Source of the DNA: Neisseria lactamica NS19
Lineage (GTDB): Bacteria; Pseudomonadota; Gammaproteobacteria; Burkholderiales; Neisseriaceae
Direction of reading: 5' to 3'
Assembly: GCA_000193795.2 (NCBI GenBank)
Contig: AEPI01000055.1
Coordinates: 1 to 53,367, forward strand
Length of the DNA stretch: 53,367 nucleotides
Shown here: positions 25,799-34,426 of the stretch, piece by piece
Layout: every line of letters begins with the position of its first letter
How positions within the stretch are numbered: position 1 is the stretch's first letter
The notes under the pieces: generated by a model
What the model saw: only the letters and a program-made list of their open reading frames with translations
What the model was told of the DNA's origin: nothing
Databases searched by the model: none
Program-made: the position numbers and the translations under genes

Positions 25799-26791
25799 AT
25801 GAAACAGCCCGTCTTTGCCGTTACTTCCGGCGAGCCTGCCGGCATCGGCCCCGATATTTGTCTGGACTTGGCATTTGCCCGCCTGCCCTGCCGCTGCGCG
25901 GTATTGGGCGACAAAAACCTGTTGCGCGCGCGCGCCGAAGCCTTGGGAAAAAGCGTTGTCTTGCGCGACTTCGATCCGGAATCAGGCGGCGCGCCCGAAG
26001 AAAGCGTGCTGGAAGTACTGCACATCCCGGCCGCCGTACCGGTTGGGCCGGGCAAACTCGATCCCGCCAACGCCGCCTATGTGCTGCAACTTTTGGACAC
26101 CGCGCTCGCAGGCATTTCAGACGGCATTTTCGACGGCATCGTTACCGCGCCGCTGCACAAAGGCATTATCAACGACGCGCGCGCAAGCACAGGTTTTTTC
26201 AGCGGACACACCGAATATCTGGCGGAAAAAAGCGGCACGGGGCAGGTTGTGATGATGCTTGCCGGCAAAGGCCTGCGCGTCGCCCTCGTAACGACCCACC
26301 TGCCGCTGAAAGACGTTGCCGCCGCCATCACGCAACCGCTGATTGAAAGCGTCGCACGCATTTTGCATCACGATTTGAAACACAAATTCGGCATCAAAAA
26401 TCCCAAAATCCTAGTCGCCGGACTCAATCCCCACGCCGGCGAAGGCGGACACCTCGGACACGAAGAAATCGAAACCGTCATCCCCGCGCTCGAAAACCTG
26501 CGCCGCGAAGGGATAAACCTTGCCGGTCCTTATCCGGCGGACACGCTGTTCCAACCGTTTATGCTCGAAGGTGCGGATGCCGTATTGGCGATGTACCACG
26601 ACCAAGGGCTGCCCGTCTTGAAATATCACAGCTTCGGACAGGGCGTGAACATCACGCTGGGACTGCCCTTTATCCGCACCTCCGTCGATCACGGCACCGC
26701 GCTCGATTTGGCGGCAACCGGCAGGGCGGACTCCGGCAGCCTGATAACTGCCGTGGAGACCGCTGTCGAGATGGCGCGCGGCAGCCTTTAA
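25799..26791 (+). CDS. pdxA: 4-hydroxythreonine-4-phosphate dehydrogenase
   Basis: NAD-dependent step of the DXP-dependent vitamin B6 pathway. The start at 25799 (MKQPVFAVTSGEPAGIGPD) follows GGAG; GEPAGIGPD is the N-terminal family motif. The metal-binding histidines are visible in SGHTEYLA, NPHAGEGGHLG and YHDQGLPVLKYHSFG. Length is 330 residues. An uptake signal lies within the gene and is read as ISDGIFDGI. Repeat-rich DNA follows its stop with no terminator hairpin seen at once. Confidence 0.96.
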   Translation: MKQPVFAVTSGEPAGIGPDICLDLAFARLPCRCAVLGDKNLLRARAEALGKSVVLRDFDPESGGAPEESVLEVLHIPAAVPVGPGKLDPANAAYVLQLLDTALAGISDGIFDGIVTAPLHKGIINDARASTGFFSGHTEYLAEKSGTGQVVMMLAGKGLRVALVTTHLPLKDVAAAITQPLIESVARILHHDLKHKFGIKNPKILVAGLNPHAGEGGHLGHEEIETVIPALENLRREGINLAGPYPADTLFQPFMLEGADAVLAMYHDQGLPVLKYHSFGQGVNITLGLPFIRTSVDHGTALDLAATGRADSGSLITAVETAVEMARGSL

Positions 26792-26824
26792 AGATGATAA
26801 AAGACCCGTCATTTCCACGATCGC

Positions 26825-27345
26825 CGTCATTCCCACGAAAGTGGGAATCTAGAAACGCAAAGTTGCAGGAATTTATCGGAAACGACTGAAACCGACGGAC
26901 TGGATTCCCGCCTGCGCGGGAATGACGAAACCCACCACACCGTCATTCCCACGGAAGTGGGAATCTAGAAACGCAAAGCTGCAGGAATTTATCGGAAATG
27001 ACAGAAACCCGACGGACTGGATTCCCGTCTGCGCGGGAATGACGAAACCCGCATCCCGTCATTCCCGCGACCGCCGTCATTCCCACGAAAGTGGGAATCT
27101 AGAACCACAACGTTAAGGCGGTTTATCGGAAAAACCGAAACCGAACGAACCTAGATTCCCGCCTGCGCGGGAATGACGAAAGGTTGCAGTAATCACGGGA
27201 ATGGCGAAGCTTCGGACGGCATCGTCCGCCCTCCGCACCGTCATTCCCGCGCAGGCGGGAATCCAAGACTTCGGGCAGCGGCAATCTTCAAAGATTATCT
27301 GAAAGTTTGCGTTTCTAGATTCCCGTTTTCACGGGAATGACGGAA
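26825..27345. repeat. Second dRS3/RS mosaic (eight dRS3 units)
   Basis: dRS3 units start at 26829, 26904, 26945, 27021, 27079, 27155, 27243 and 27319. Most alternate between a GTGGGAATCTAGAAACGCAAAG-like flank and a CGGACTGGATTCCCG-like flank, giving a repeating module of about 115 bases. It fills the gap between pdxA and rne; no reading frame there looks real. The spacers are not unique, so this is not a CRISPR array. Confidence 0.88.
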
Positions 27346-27435
27346 TGTTTCGGTAATCATGGGAATGACGAAAGGTTGCGGTAATCACGGGAATGGCGAA
27401 GCTTCAGACGGCATTGCAGGTATCCGAATCCATGT

Positions 27436-27469
27436 AAAAAAGAGGTTCTGCGAAACAGAACCTCTTTTT
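27436..27469. terminator. Strong terminator after rne
   Basis: A perfect 10-base stem AGAGGTTCTG/CAGAACCTCT with a 5-base loop is flanked by A-runs and T-runs, so it can act on both strands. It lies 13 bases past the rne stop. Confidence 0.85.
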
Positions 27470-27481
27470 GCCGCCGTCGGT

Positions 27482-30235
27482 TTAGCCTTGCCGGGTTTCG
27501 ACTTGAATCATTTCTTCGGCAGGGACGGTTGCGGCTTCTGCCGGTTTGGGCTGTTCGGAACGGCGCAAACCGCGTCCGGCCCGGACTTCGGGCTGTGCCG
27601 CCCACGCCTTCAATGCGGCAGGGTCGGTTTCGATCAGGACGAGTCCGCCGGTTTGTCCGAGTTCTTGCACCTGATCTGCAGCGGCAGCAGAGGTTTCAGA
27701 CGGCATTTCCTGTACTTCGGCTTTCGGTGCTACGCCTTCTGGAAGGATGACGGCAACGGCCTGACGGATTTTTTCCGCCGCATCATAAACCGGTGCGTCG
27801 CCGTTTGAAACGGCGGGAGATATTGCCGGAACGTCCCTTTCTGCAACCGGTTCGGCAATGCTGACGGTGATGGGCGCGTTTGCGTCGGTTTCGCCGAAAA
27901 CGTGTGCGGCGGCGGAACGGACTTTGTCGGCGGTATCGTGAATATTCAGGTACTGCTCGATTTTGGCGGCAGACGGAATATTGCGTTTTTTGCCGTTTTG
28001 ACGGCGGTCGCGCTGATTGTTGCGTTCGCGGCGTTCTTTGGCATCGCGGCTGTCGCGTTCGCGGCGGTTGCGCTCGGATTTGGGCTTGCTGCCTTTGTCT
28101 TCTGCGGTATGCGGTTCGGACGGCGTGTTTTCCGCTGTCTGAACGGCTGTTCCGGCAACGGCGGCGGTTTCCGGTGCGGTTTGGCTGCGTTCGTTGCGGC
28201 TGCCGTTGCGGCGGCGTTTGCCGGTTTGCACTTCGGTTTCGGACGGTGCGGCATCTGCAACGGGTGCGGCAGGCTGTATGTTGCGGTCTTGGATTTCCGC
28301 TTCGTTGGCGCGTTCGGCGGTACGGTCGCCGCGTTCGTTGCGGCGGCGGTTGCCGTTGTTGCGCGTTTCGGCTTTGTCGGCGCGCGCTTCCGGTCCGGCA
28401 GTTTTGCCTGCCGTTTCGCGGACTTCTACTTTGCTGCCTTCGCGTTTGCTGCGGCGCGGGTTTTGGCGGCGGTTGTTGGCGCGGCTGCCGCTGCGGTTTG
28501 CCGTGCTGCGTTTTTCGGAGGTTTCGGCAGCGGGTGCGGCTTGGGTTTCGCTGCCGCCGAAAATGCGTTTGAGCCAAGCCTTGAAGCTGTCCCACCAAGA
28601 GATTTTTTTCCCGGGGGCGGCAGTCGGGGCGGGGCTGGTGTGGCGCACGCCTTTGACGGCGGGTTCGGGACGGGCGGCTTTGGCTCTTTCGCCGCCGAAC
28701 GGTTTGGCGGATTCGTCTTCTTCAGGCTCGGCAACGCGTTTGTAGCTCGGTTCGCCGTCTTCTTCTACGTCGTCGGTGCGGATGCGGTTGATTTCGTAGT
28801 GCGGGTTTTCGAGGTGGATGTTCGGAATCAGGACGACGTTGACATCCAAACGCTCTTCCATTGCAAACAGCTCGGCGCGTTTTTCGTTCAGCAGGAAAGT
28901 GGCGACATCGACGGGCACTTGGGCGCGCACTTCGCCGGTGTTGTCCTTCATCGCTTCTTCCTGAACCATGCGCAAAACGTGCAGGGCGGTGGATTCGATG
29001 CCGCGGATCACGCCGGTGCCGGCGCAGCGCGGACAGGCGACGTGGCTGCTTTCGCCCAAAGCCGGTTTCAGGCGTTGGCGGCTCAATTCCAAAAGTCCGA
29101 AACGGGAGAGTTTGCCCATTTGTACGCGGGCGCGGTCTTTTTTGAGCGCGTCGCGCAGGACGTTTTCCACATCGCGCTGGTGCTTGGGATTTTCCATGTC
29201 GATGAAGTCGATGACGACCAAGCCGCCCAAGTCGCGCAGGCGCATTTGGCGTGCGACTTCTTCGGCGGCTTCCATATTGGTTTTGAAGGCGGTGTCTTCG
29301 ATGTCCGCGCCGCGTGTGGCGCGTGCGGAGTTGACATCGATGGAGACGAGGGCTTCGGTATGGTCGATCACGATCGCGCCGCCGGAAGGCAGGCTGACGC
29401 TGCGCGAAAACGCGCTTTCGATTTGGTGTTCGATTTGGAAGCGGGAAAACAGCGGCGTGTGGTCTTCGTAGAGTTTCAGACGGCCTATATTGCCCGGCAT
29501 GACGTAGCTCATGAACTCGGAAACTTGGTCGTAAACTTCTTGATTGTCTACCAGAATTTCGCCGATGTCGGGGCGGAAATAGTCGCGGATGGCGCGGATG
29601 AGCAGCGAGCTTTCCATAAAGAGCAGGTAGGGGTCGTGGTGCGCTTCGCCGGCTTCTTCGATGGCCTGCCAGAGTTGTTTGAGGTAGTTCAAGTCCCATT
29701 CCAACTCTTCCGCGCTGCGCCCGATGCCGGCGGTGCGGGCGATGATGCTCATCCCGTTCGGAATGTCGAGTTCCGCCATGGCGGCTTTGAGTTCTTGACG
29801 TTCTTCGCCTTCGATACGGCGGGATACGCCGCCGCCGCGCGGGTTGTTGGGCATCAATACGAGATAGCGGCCGGCCAGGCTGATGAAGGTGGTCAGTGCC
29901 GCGCCTTTGTTGCCGCGTTCGTCTTTTTCGACTTGGACGATGACTTCCATACCTTCTTTGAGCACGTCCTGAATGCGCACGCGCCCGCCTTCGTAGCCGA
30001 GGAAATACGAACGCGATACTTCTTTAAACGGCAAAAAGCCGTGGCGGTCGGTTCCGTAATCGACGAAACACGCTTCCAGCGACGGCTCGATGCGGGTAAT
30101 GATACCTTTGTAGATATTGCCTTTGCGCTGTTCTTTGCCCAGCGTTTCGATGTCCAAATCCAGCAGGTTTTGTCCGTCGACGATGGCAACGCGCAGCTCT
30201 TCTGCCTGCGTTGCGTTGAATAACATTCTTTTCAT
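27482..30235 (-). CDS. rne: Ribonuclease E
   Basis: Main endoribonuclease for mRNA decay and rRNA/tRNA processing. The start at 30235 (MKRMLFNATQAEELRVAIVD) follows GAGGTGATC, giving 917 residues. An S1 RNA-binding domain lies at ~35-125. The catalytic Asp pair is in ALVSIDVNSARATRG and GLVVIDFIDME. The zinc-link CPRCAGTG lies near 405. The final ~400 residues are Arg, Ala and Glu rich and disordered, as in scaffold tails; an uptake signal is read there as MPSETSAAAA. The plus-strand frame through this gene is only a shadow. Confidence 0.96.
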   Translation of the reverse strand: MKRMLFNATQAEELRVAIVDGQNLLDLDIETLGKEQRKGNIYKGIITRIEPSLEACFVDYGTDRHGFLPFKEVSRSYFLGYEGGRVRIQDVLKEGMEVIVQVEKDERGNKGAALTTFISLAGRYLVLMPNNPRGGGVSRRIEGEERQELKAAMAELDIPNGMSIIARTAGIGRSAEELEWDLNYLKQLWQAIEEAGEAHHDPYLLFMESSLLIRAIRDYFRPDIGEILVDNQEVYDQVSEFMSYVMPGNIGRLKLYEDHTPLFSRFQIEHQIESAFSRSVSLPSGGAIVIDHTEALVSIDVNSARATRGADIEDTAFKTNMEAAEEVARQMRLRDLGGLVVIDFIDMENPKHQRDVENVLRDALKKDRARVQMGKLSRFGLLELSRQRLKPALGESSHVACPRCAGTGVIRGIESTALHVLRMVQEEAMKDNTGEVRAQVPVDVATFLLNEKRAELFAMEERLDVNVVLIPNIHLENPHYEINRIRTDDVEEDGEPSYKRVAEPEEDESAKPFGGERAKAARPEPAVKGVRHTSPAPTAAPGKKISWWDSFKAWLKRIFGGSETQAAPAAETSEKRSTANRSGSRANNRRQNPRRSKREGSKVEVRETAGKTAGPEARADKAETRNNGNRRRNERGDRTAERANEAEIQDRNIQPAAPVADAAPSETEVQTGKRRRNGSRNERSQTAPETAAVAGTAVQTAENTPSEPHTAEDKGSKPKSERNRRERDSRDAKERRERNNQRDRRQNGKKRNIPSAAKIEQYLNIHDTADKVRSAAAHVFGETDANAPITVSIAEPVAERDVPAISPAVSNGDAPVYDAAEKIRQAVAVILPEGVAPKAEVQEMPSETSAAAADQVQELGQTGGLVLIETDPAALKAWAAQPEVRAGRGLRRSEQPKPAEAATVPAEEMIQVETRQG

Positions 30236-30726
30236 GATCACCTCGTGGACGGGCGGCATTCGGGCGCGCCTGTCCGGTTCGGCATTCCGTAAGGCTGGGT
30301 TTTCCGATGTTTTCGGATAAAACCGGTAATCAGTTTTTGAGTTGAAAATCCGCAGGGATGCACGTTCCGGGGAACCGTGTGCGGAAGGGTCGGATAAAGA
30401 AGGCAATAAAGATCGATGCGGCGGTCTGTCTGCCGCGTTCCGAACGCTGCGGTCGGAAAAATGGGGGCCGGCTTCTTCTTGTTATCGTGATGCCTGTGTT
30501 TTGGGCGGTTTGCGTTTGGGGCTTGAACCCGGCTGCCGTCTTACTTCCGCGCCGAAACGGCAAAATCAATTCAAACTTGATTACGTTCTGCGCCTGCCGG
30601 CTTGGAACAGGCGCAGGGAAAATGCTTTGCGGAGTGCGTTTTTAATATAAAATTCCGTTTTAAAGTAAACCGTTTCAGGGGGCGCGGCGGGCGCGCTTTT
30701 TGCTGAAACGGATGTTCGGATTATAG
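30236..30726. other. Divergent intergenic region, rne / rluC
   Basis: 490 bases between divergent genes. It must hold the rne leader, which in other bacteria is a target for RNase E self-regulation, and the rluC promoter. An AT-rich stretch (TTTTTAATATAAAATTCC near 30640-30655) is the likeliest promoter core. No convincing gene is seen. Confidence 0.5.
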
Positions 30727-31719
30727 ATGAAAACGCACGAAATAAGCAAAGGTTCGGTCAGCCTGATAGGGGTTGCCGAACACGAGGCGGGGCAACGCCT
30801 TGATAACTATCTGATAAAAATCCTCAAGGGTGTTCCCAAGAGCCGTATCCACCGCATTATCCGCGCCGGCGAGGTGCGGTTGAACAAGAAACGCTGCAAA
30901 CCCGACAGCCGTATTGCGGAGGGGGATATGGTGCGGATTCCGCCTGTGCGCGCGGCGGAGAAGGAAATGCCGTCTGAAAGGCGTGCCGCCGTGCCGGCGC
31001 GTGAATTTGACATTGTTTACGAAGACGACGCGCTGTTGGTGGTCGATAAGCCTTCCGGCGTGGCGGTGCACGGCGGCAGCGGCGTGAGTTTCGGCGTTAT
31101 CGAACAGTTGCGCCGCGCCCGTCCGGAGGCGCGTTATCTTGAACTCGTCCACCGTTTGGACAAGGATACGAGCGGCTTGTTGATGGTGGCGAAGAAACGC
31201 GGCGCGCTCGTCAAACTTCACGAGGCCATCCGCAACGACCGCCCCAAAAAAATCTACCTCGCGCTGGGGGTGGGCAAACTGCCGGACGACAATTTCCACG
31301 TCAGGCTGCCCCTGTTCAAATATACTGGCGCACAAGGCGAAAAGATGGTGCGTGTCAGCGAGGACGGGCAGTCGGCGCACACGGTGTTCCGTGTGTTAAG
31401 CCGTTTTTCAGACGGCATCCTGCACGGTGTCGGGCTGTCGCACCTGACTTTGGTGCGGGCAACGCTGAAAACGGGTCGTACGCACCAAATTCGCGTCCAC
31501 CTGCAATCTCAAGGCTGTCCGATTGCGGGCGACGAACGCTACGGCGATTATCAGGCGAACCGTCGTTTGCAGAAGTTGGGTTTGAAGCGGATGTTTTTGC
31601 ACGCTTCCGAGCTGCATCTGAACCATCCGCTCACGGGTGAGCCGCTGGTGTTGAAGGCAGAGTTGCCGCCGGACTTGGCGCAGTTTGCGGTGATGTTGGA
31701 AAACGGGACGAAAATGTGA
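30727..31719 (+). CDS. rluC: 23S rRNA pseudouridine synthase RluC
   Basis: Forms pseudouridines in 23S rRNA (positions 955, 2504 and 2580 in E. coli RluC). An S4 RNA-binding domain is at ~20-75 (GQRLDNYLIKILKGVPKSRI). The RluA-family catalytic motif HRLDKDTSGLLMVAK has the nucleophilic Asp near residue 143, and RTHQIRVHLQSQGCPIAGD follows. Two uptake signals inside the gene are read as MPSERRA (linker after S4) and FSDGILHG. Length is 330 residues. RluD-type assignment is less likely given the S4 spacing, but not excluded. Confidence 0.9.
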   Translation: MKTHEISKGSVSLIGVAEHEAGQRLDNYLIKILKGVPKSRIHRIIRAGEVRLNKKRCKPDSRIAEGDMVRIPPVRAAEKEMPSERRAAVPAREFDIVYEDDALLVVDKPSGVAVHGGSGVSFGVIEQLRRARPEARYLELVHRLDKDTSGLLMVAKKRGALVKLHEAIRNDRPKKIYLALGVGKLPDDNFHVRLPLFKYTGAQGEKMVRVSEDGQSAHTVFRVLSRFSDGILHGVGLSHLTLVRATLKTGRTHQIRVHLQSQGCPIAGDERYGDYQANRRLQKLGLKRMFLHASELHLNHPLTGEPLVLKAELPPDLAQFAVMLENGTKM

Positions 31720-31721
31720 AC

Positions 31722-31756
31722 CCCGATGCCGTCTGAAGCCTTCAGACGGCATCGGG
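31722..31756. terminator. Uptake-signal hairpin after rluC
   Basis: CCCGATGCCGTCTGAAG pairs with its inverse over 16 bases around a tiny loop, immediately after the rluC stop and before the Correia element. Confidence 0.75.
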
Positions 31757-31765
31757 ACGTGAAAG

Positions 31766-31920
31766 TATAGTGGATTAACAAAAATCAGGACAAGGCGACG
31801 AAGCCGCAGACAGTACAGATAGTACGGAACCGATTCACTTGGTGCTTCAGCACCTTAGAGAATCGTTCTCTTTGAGCTAAGGCGAGGCAACGCTGTACTG
31901 GTTTTTGTTAATCCACTATA
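31766..31920. mobile_element. Full-length Correia repeat element (155 bp)
   Basis: It begins TATAGTGGATTAACAAAA and ends with the inverse, TTTTGTTAATCCACTATA, the terminal inverted repeats of Correia elements. Length and internal sequence (GACAAGGCGACGAAGCCGCAG, then TTAGAGAATCGTTCTC) fit the long subtype that keeps the internal IHF-site region. A TA at the insertion edge is expected. It ends 17 bases before the lpxB ATG, so its right end forms the lpxB leader. Correia ends are known to supply promoters and RNase III sites, so it may control lpxB. Confidence 0.93.
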
Positions 31921-31937
31921 TGTGGGGACAGACGAAT

Positions 31938-33092
31938 ATGGTTGATAAAAAAAGCCCTTTGATTGCCGTCAGTGTCGGCGAAGCGTCGGGCGACCTGTTG
32001 GGGGCGCACCTGATACGCGCCATCCGAAAGCGTTGCCCGCAGGTGCGGTTTACCGGCATCGGCGGCGAACTGATGAAGGCGGAAGGTTTCGAGAGCCTGT
32101 ACGATCAGGAGCGGCTGGCGGTGCGCGGCTTTGTCGAAGTGGTCAGGCGGCTGCCGGGAATTTTACGGATACGCAAGGGGCTGGTACGGGATTTGCTGGC
32201 TTTGCAGCCCGATGTGTTTGTCGGTATCGATGCGCCCGATTTTAATCTGGGTGTGGCGGAGCGGCTCAAACGGGCGGGGATTCCGACCGTGCATTATGTC
32301 AGTCCGTCGGTTTGGGCGTGGCGGCGGGAACGCGTGGGCAAAATCGTGCATCAGGTCAACCGCGTGCTGTGCCTGTTCCCGACGGAGCCGCAGCTTTATC
32401 TCGATGCGGGCGGACGTGCGGAGTTTGTCGGTCATCCGATGGCGCAGCTTATGCCCTTGGAAGACGACCGTGAAACGGCGCGGAAAACTTTGGGCGTGGA
32501 TGCCGGCATCCCCGTATTCGCCCTGCTGCCCGGCAGCCGCGTCAGCGAAATCGACTATATGGCGCCGGTGTTTTTTCAGACGGCATTATTGTTGTTGGAA
32601 CGCTATCCCGCCGCACGCTTCCTGCTGCCTGCCGCAACTGAGGCGACGAAGCGGCGTTTGGCGGAAGTTTTGCAGCGGCCGGAGTTTGCCGGCCTGCCGC
32701 TGACGGTAACGGACAGACAGTCCGAAACGGTATGCCGGGCGGCGGATGCGGTGCTGGTAACGAGCGGTACGGCGACTTTGGAGGTGGCGTTGTGCAAGCG
32801 TCCGATGGTCATCAGCTACAAGATTTCGCCGCTGACCTATGCTTATGTGAAACGCAAAATCAAAGTGCCGTATGTCGGTCTGCCGAATATTTTATTGGGT
32901 AAGGAGGCCGTGCCGGAGCTGCTTCAACATGATGCCGTACCGGAAAAACTGGCGGCGGCGTTAGCAGACTGGTACGAACACCCCGATAAGGTTGCCGCGC
33001 TGCAACAGGATTTCAGGACGTTGCATCTGCTGTTGAAAAAAGATACGGCGGATTTGGCGGCGCGCGCGGTTTTGGAAGAGGCGGGATGTTGA
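31938..33092 (+). CDS. lpxB: Lipid A disaccharide synthase
   Basis: Joins UDP-2,3-diacyl-GlcN to lipid X to form the lipid A disaccharide; a GT19-family glycosyltransferase at the inner-membrane face. The start at 31938 (MVDKKSPLIAVSVGEASGDL) gives 384 residues; the frame's earlier codons lie inside the Correia repeat and are not native. SVGEASGDLLGAHL and YVSPSVWAWRRERV are family signatures, and TSGTATLEVALCKRPMV lies in the nucleotide-sugar domain. An uptake signal is read as FFQTALLL. It is apart from lpxD-fabZ-lpxA, with which it is often linked. Confidence 0.95.
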   Translation: MVDKKSPLIAVSVGEASGDLLGAHLIRAIRKRCPQVRFTGIGGELMKAEGFESLYDQERLAVRGFVEVVRRLPGILRIRKGLVRDLLALQPDVFVGIDAPDFNLGVAERLKRAGIPTVHYVSPSVWAWRRERVGKIVHQVNRVLCLFPTEPQLYLDAGGRAEFVGHPMAQLMPLEDDRETARKTLGVDAGIPVFALLPGSRVSEIDYMAPVFFQTALLLLERYPAARFLLPAATEATKRRLAEVLQRPEFAGLPLTVTDRQSETVCRAADAVLVTSGTATLEVALCKRPMVISYKISPLTYAYVKRKIKVPYVGLPNILLGKEAVPELLQHDAVPEKLAAALADWYEHPDKVAALQQDFRTLHLLLKKDTADLAARAVLEEAGC

Positions 33093-33099
33093 GCGGTTA

Positions 33100-33257
33100 A
33101 TGGATTATTTTCCTGAAGCAGTACGTATTACAAAAAAAGGGGAGAAATTGTGATTAATGGCACATCAAACATAAGTATTCTAAGAGGAATTCCAAATGAG
33201 ACAGAATCGGCCCGAATGGGATTAAGGTTAAAATATAATGGGCCGTTAACTGATTAA
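33100..33257 (+). pseudogene. Two tiny overlapping frames after lpxB (probable gene remnant)
   Basis: An ATG at 33100 opens a 17-codon frame whose TGA overlaps a GTG (33150). The GTG has AAAGGGGAG at perfect spacing and opens a 35-codon frame containing SILRGIPNETESARMGLRL. Both are AT-rich, unlike lpxB. They look like the leftover start and end of small genes brought by a cassette. No family is recognised. Confidence 0.35.
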
Positions 33258-33293
33258 TTTTGTTATATATGATTATGGTTTGTACTAATACGC

Positions 33294-33683
33294 TTACTTA
33301 CCTTGTTTCATTTGTTCTTCGTAAATTTCTATTTTAGGCAATTGTGTCAGTTCAATAGGGCAAGTTGCTCCCCACCAAAACCATTCAACATAATGCCAAG
33401 GGTTATCTGGAAAATATAGCAACATCTCTTCCATATCCGGCCAAATTTTTCTTAATTCATCTACCTGTGTTTTTGGCGAACCGGTTAATATTTTTGGAGG
33501 ATTCTCACGATAATCGCATAATTCAATAACACCATCTGATAAAAGTTCTTCCAAAAGGTCAAAAAATTTAATTTTTAAATTTGGGTCATCAATATTTAAT
33601 GATAGATAGTCTTGATATATTCGAAACAATTCTCCTAATGTTTCACAATCTTTAAATAGGATATACTTATCTAAACCTTTCAT
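33294..33683 (-). CDS. Hypothetical protein, candidate immunity protein (129 aa)
   Basis: No family is recognised with certainty. The start ATG at 33683 follows AAGGAATTGA. The protein is acidic and rich in aromatics, with a striking HYVEWFWWGATCP segment near residue 105. It lies 22 bases downstream of a broken toxin-like C-terminus on the same strand (next entry), the standard arrangement for an immunity gene. AT-rich, so acquired. Its function as an antidote is inferred from position only. Confidence 0.6.
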   Translation of the reverse strand: MKGLDKYILFKDCETLGELFRIYQDYLSLNIDDPNLKIKFFDLLEELLSDGVIELCDYRENPPKILTGSPKTQVDELRKIWPDMEEMLLYFPDNPWHYVEWFWWGATCPIELTQLPKIEIYEEQMKQGK

Positions 33684-33705
33684 TATTCAATTCCTTATCT
33701 AAATT

Positions 33706-33790
33706 TTAATTCCATTTTTTCCTACCTACTAATGGATGATGTTGAAACTCAATCGTCCATTTTGCTCCAGTTTGTTCTCGGCTAGTTGAA
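33706..33790 (-). pseudogene. Remnant of a polymorphic toxin C-terminus (minus strand)
   Basis: The minus strand is open and reads REQTGAKWTIEFQHHPLVGR near the end, with a stop at 33706. The HHP-containing tail resembles the ends of secreted nuclease toxins. No start codon or N-terminal region remains: the frame is lost near 33790, where it meets the opposite-strand remnant. The 129-residue gene follows directly. Confidence 0.4.
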
Positions 33791-33901
33791 AAATTCCTTA
33801 AAATGAAAGAAGAGTTTAAACAACTGAAATTTCATAAGAGTAGTGGAACCAACTTGGACTCAAAAAATCTTAAAACCATTGTATTTGAAAAGGTAAAATA
33901 A
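33764..33901 (+). pseudogene. Remnant of a second toxin C-terminus (plus strand)
   Basis: A frame without a convincing start reads SRLVEKFLKMKEEFKQLKFH, continues GTNLDSKNLKTIVFEKVK and stops at 33899-33901, one base before the next ATG. The composition is that of a real lysine-rich tail. It begins about where the minus-strand remnant ends, so two truncated cassettes are joined head to head. An ATG at 33803 could yield a 32-residue peptide. Confidence 0.4.
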
Positions 33902-33902
33902 T

Positions 33903-34313
33903 ATGACAACTTATACTATTCCAAGAAAAGATTATCAATTTCTGTATATATATGAGGGCACTCTATTAAACTATACTTTGAAAAACAATGAATTTCATAT
34001 CATCGTCAATTGTGTGGATTATCCAGATTTACCTCAAGAAATCCCTATGCCTAATTATTCAGACTGGGTAAAAATTAAATTCAAGCAGTTCAGCTATCTG
34101 AAATTTATCTATGGATACGCTACAAAGAGCCAAGATAAAGATATCGATAATGTATTGGAGCTTGGAGAATTAAAGCAGGATGATGAAATCTTGGATTATG
34201 GAGGTACGCTGGAATTGATAGGCGGTAGATGTGATCTTCTAACTGGTTTTAGTATAGATATAGTTTGCCGGGAAATAGAGTTAGAATTTTTAGATCAGGA
34301 GAGTTTCAATTAA
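33903..34313 (+). CDS. Hypothetical protein, candidate immunity protein (136 aa)
   Basis: No family recognised. Mostly beta-rich and acidic (pattern FHIIVNCVDYPDLPQEIPMP, then LDYGGTLELIGGRCD), with no signal peptide or membrane helix. It starts one base after the stop of a toxin-like tail, as expected for a coupled immunity gene, though the toxin itself is lost. AT-rich. It is followed by about 65 bases without features and then an uptake-signal hairpin. Confidence 0.6.
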   Translation: MTTYTIPRKDYQFLYIYEGTLLNYTLKNNEFHIIVNCVDYPDLPQEIPMPNYSDWVKIKFKQFSYLKFIYGYATKSQDKDIDNVLELGELKQDDEILDYGGTLELIGGRCDLLTGFSIDIVCREIELEFLDQESFN

Positions 34314-34380
34314 ACGAGCCGTAGCTTGTCATGCTGCTCAAGCAACTTTATTGATATGCCGATACGGAGCCTGTCGGAAA

Positions 34381-34413
34381 AATGCCGTCTGAAAAGATAT
34401 TTTTCAGACGGTA
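34381..34413. terminator. Imperfect uptake-signal hairpin after dapB
   Basis: The forward signal is perfect but the inverse reads TTCAGACGGTAT, with one mismatch. The stem and the following T-rich sequence remain adequate for termination of dapB. Confidence 0.6.
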
Positions 34414-34426
34414 TTTTGTATGGAGG

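Noticed and set aside
26825..27345. Possible CRISPR array because of regularly spaced palindromic units
   Set aside because: Units are dRS3 repeats (20 bases), spacers are themselves repeated, and no cas genes are present.
27902..30223. Plus-strand frame of 773 codons over rne
   Set aside because: Shadow of the Arg/Ala/Glu-rich RNase E gene; low-complexity Ala/Val/Phe product.
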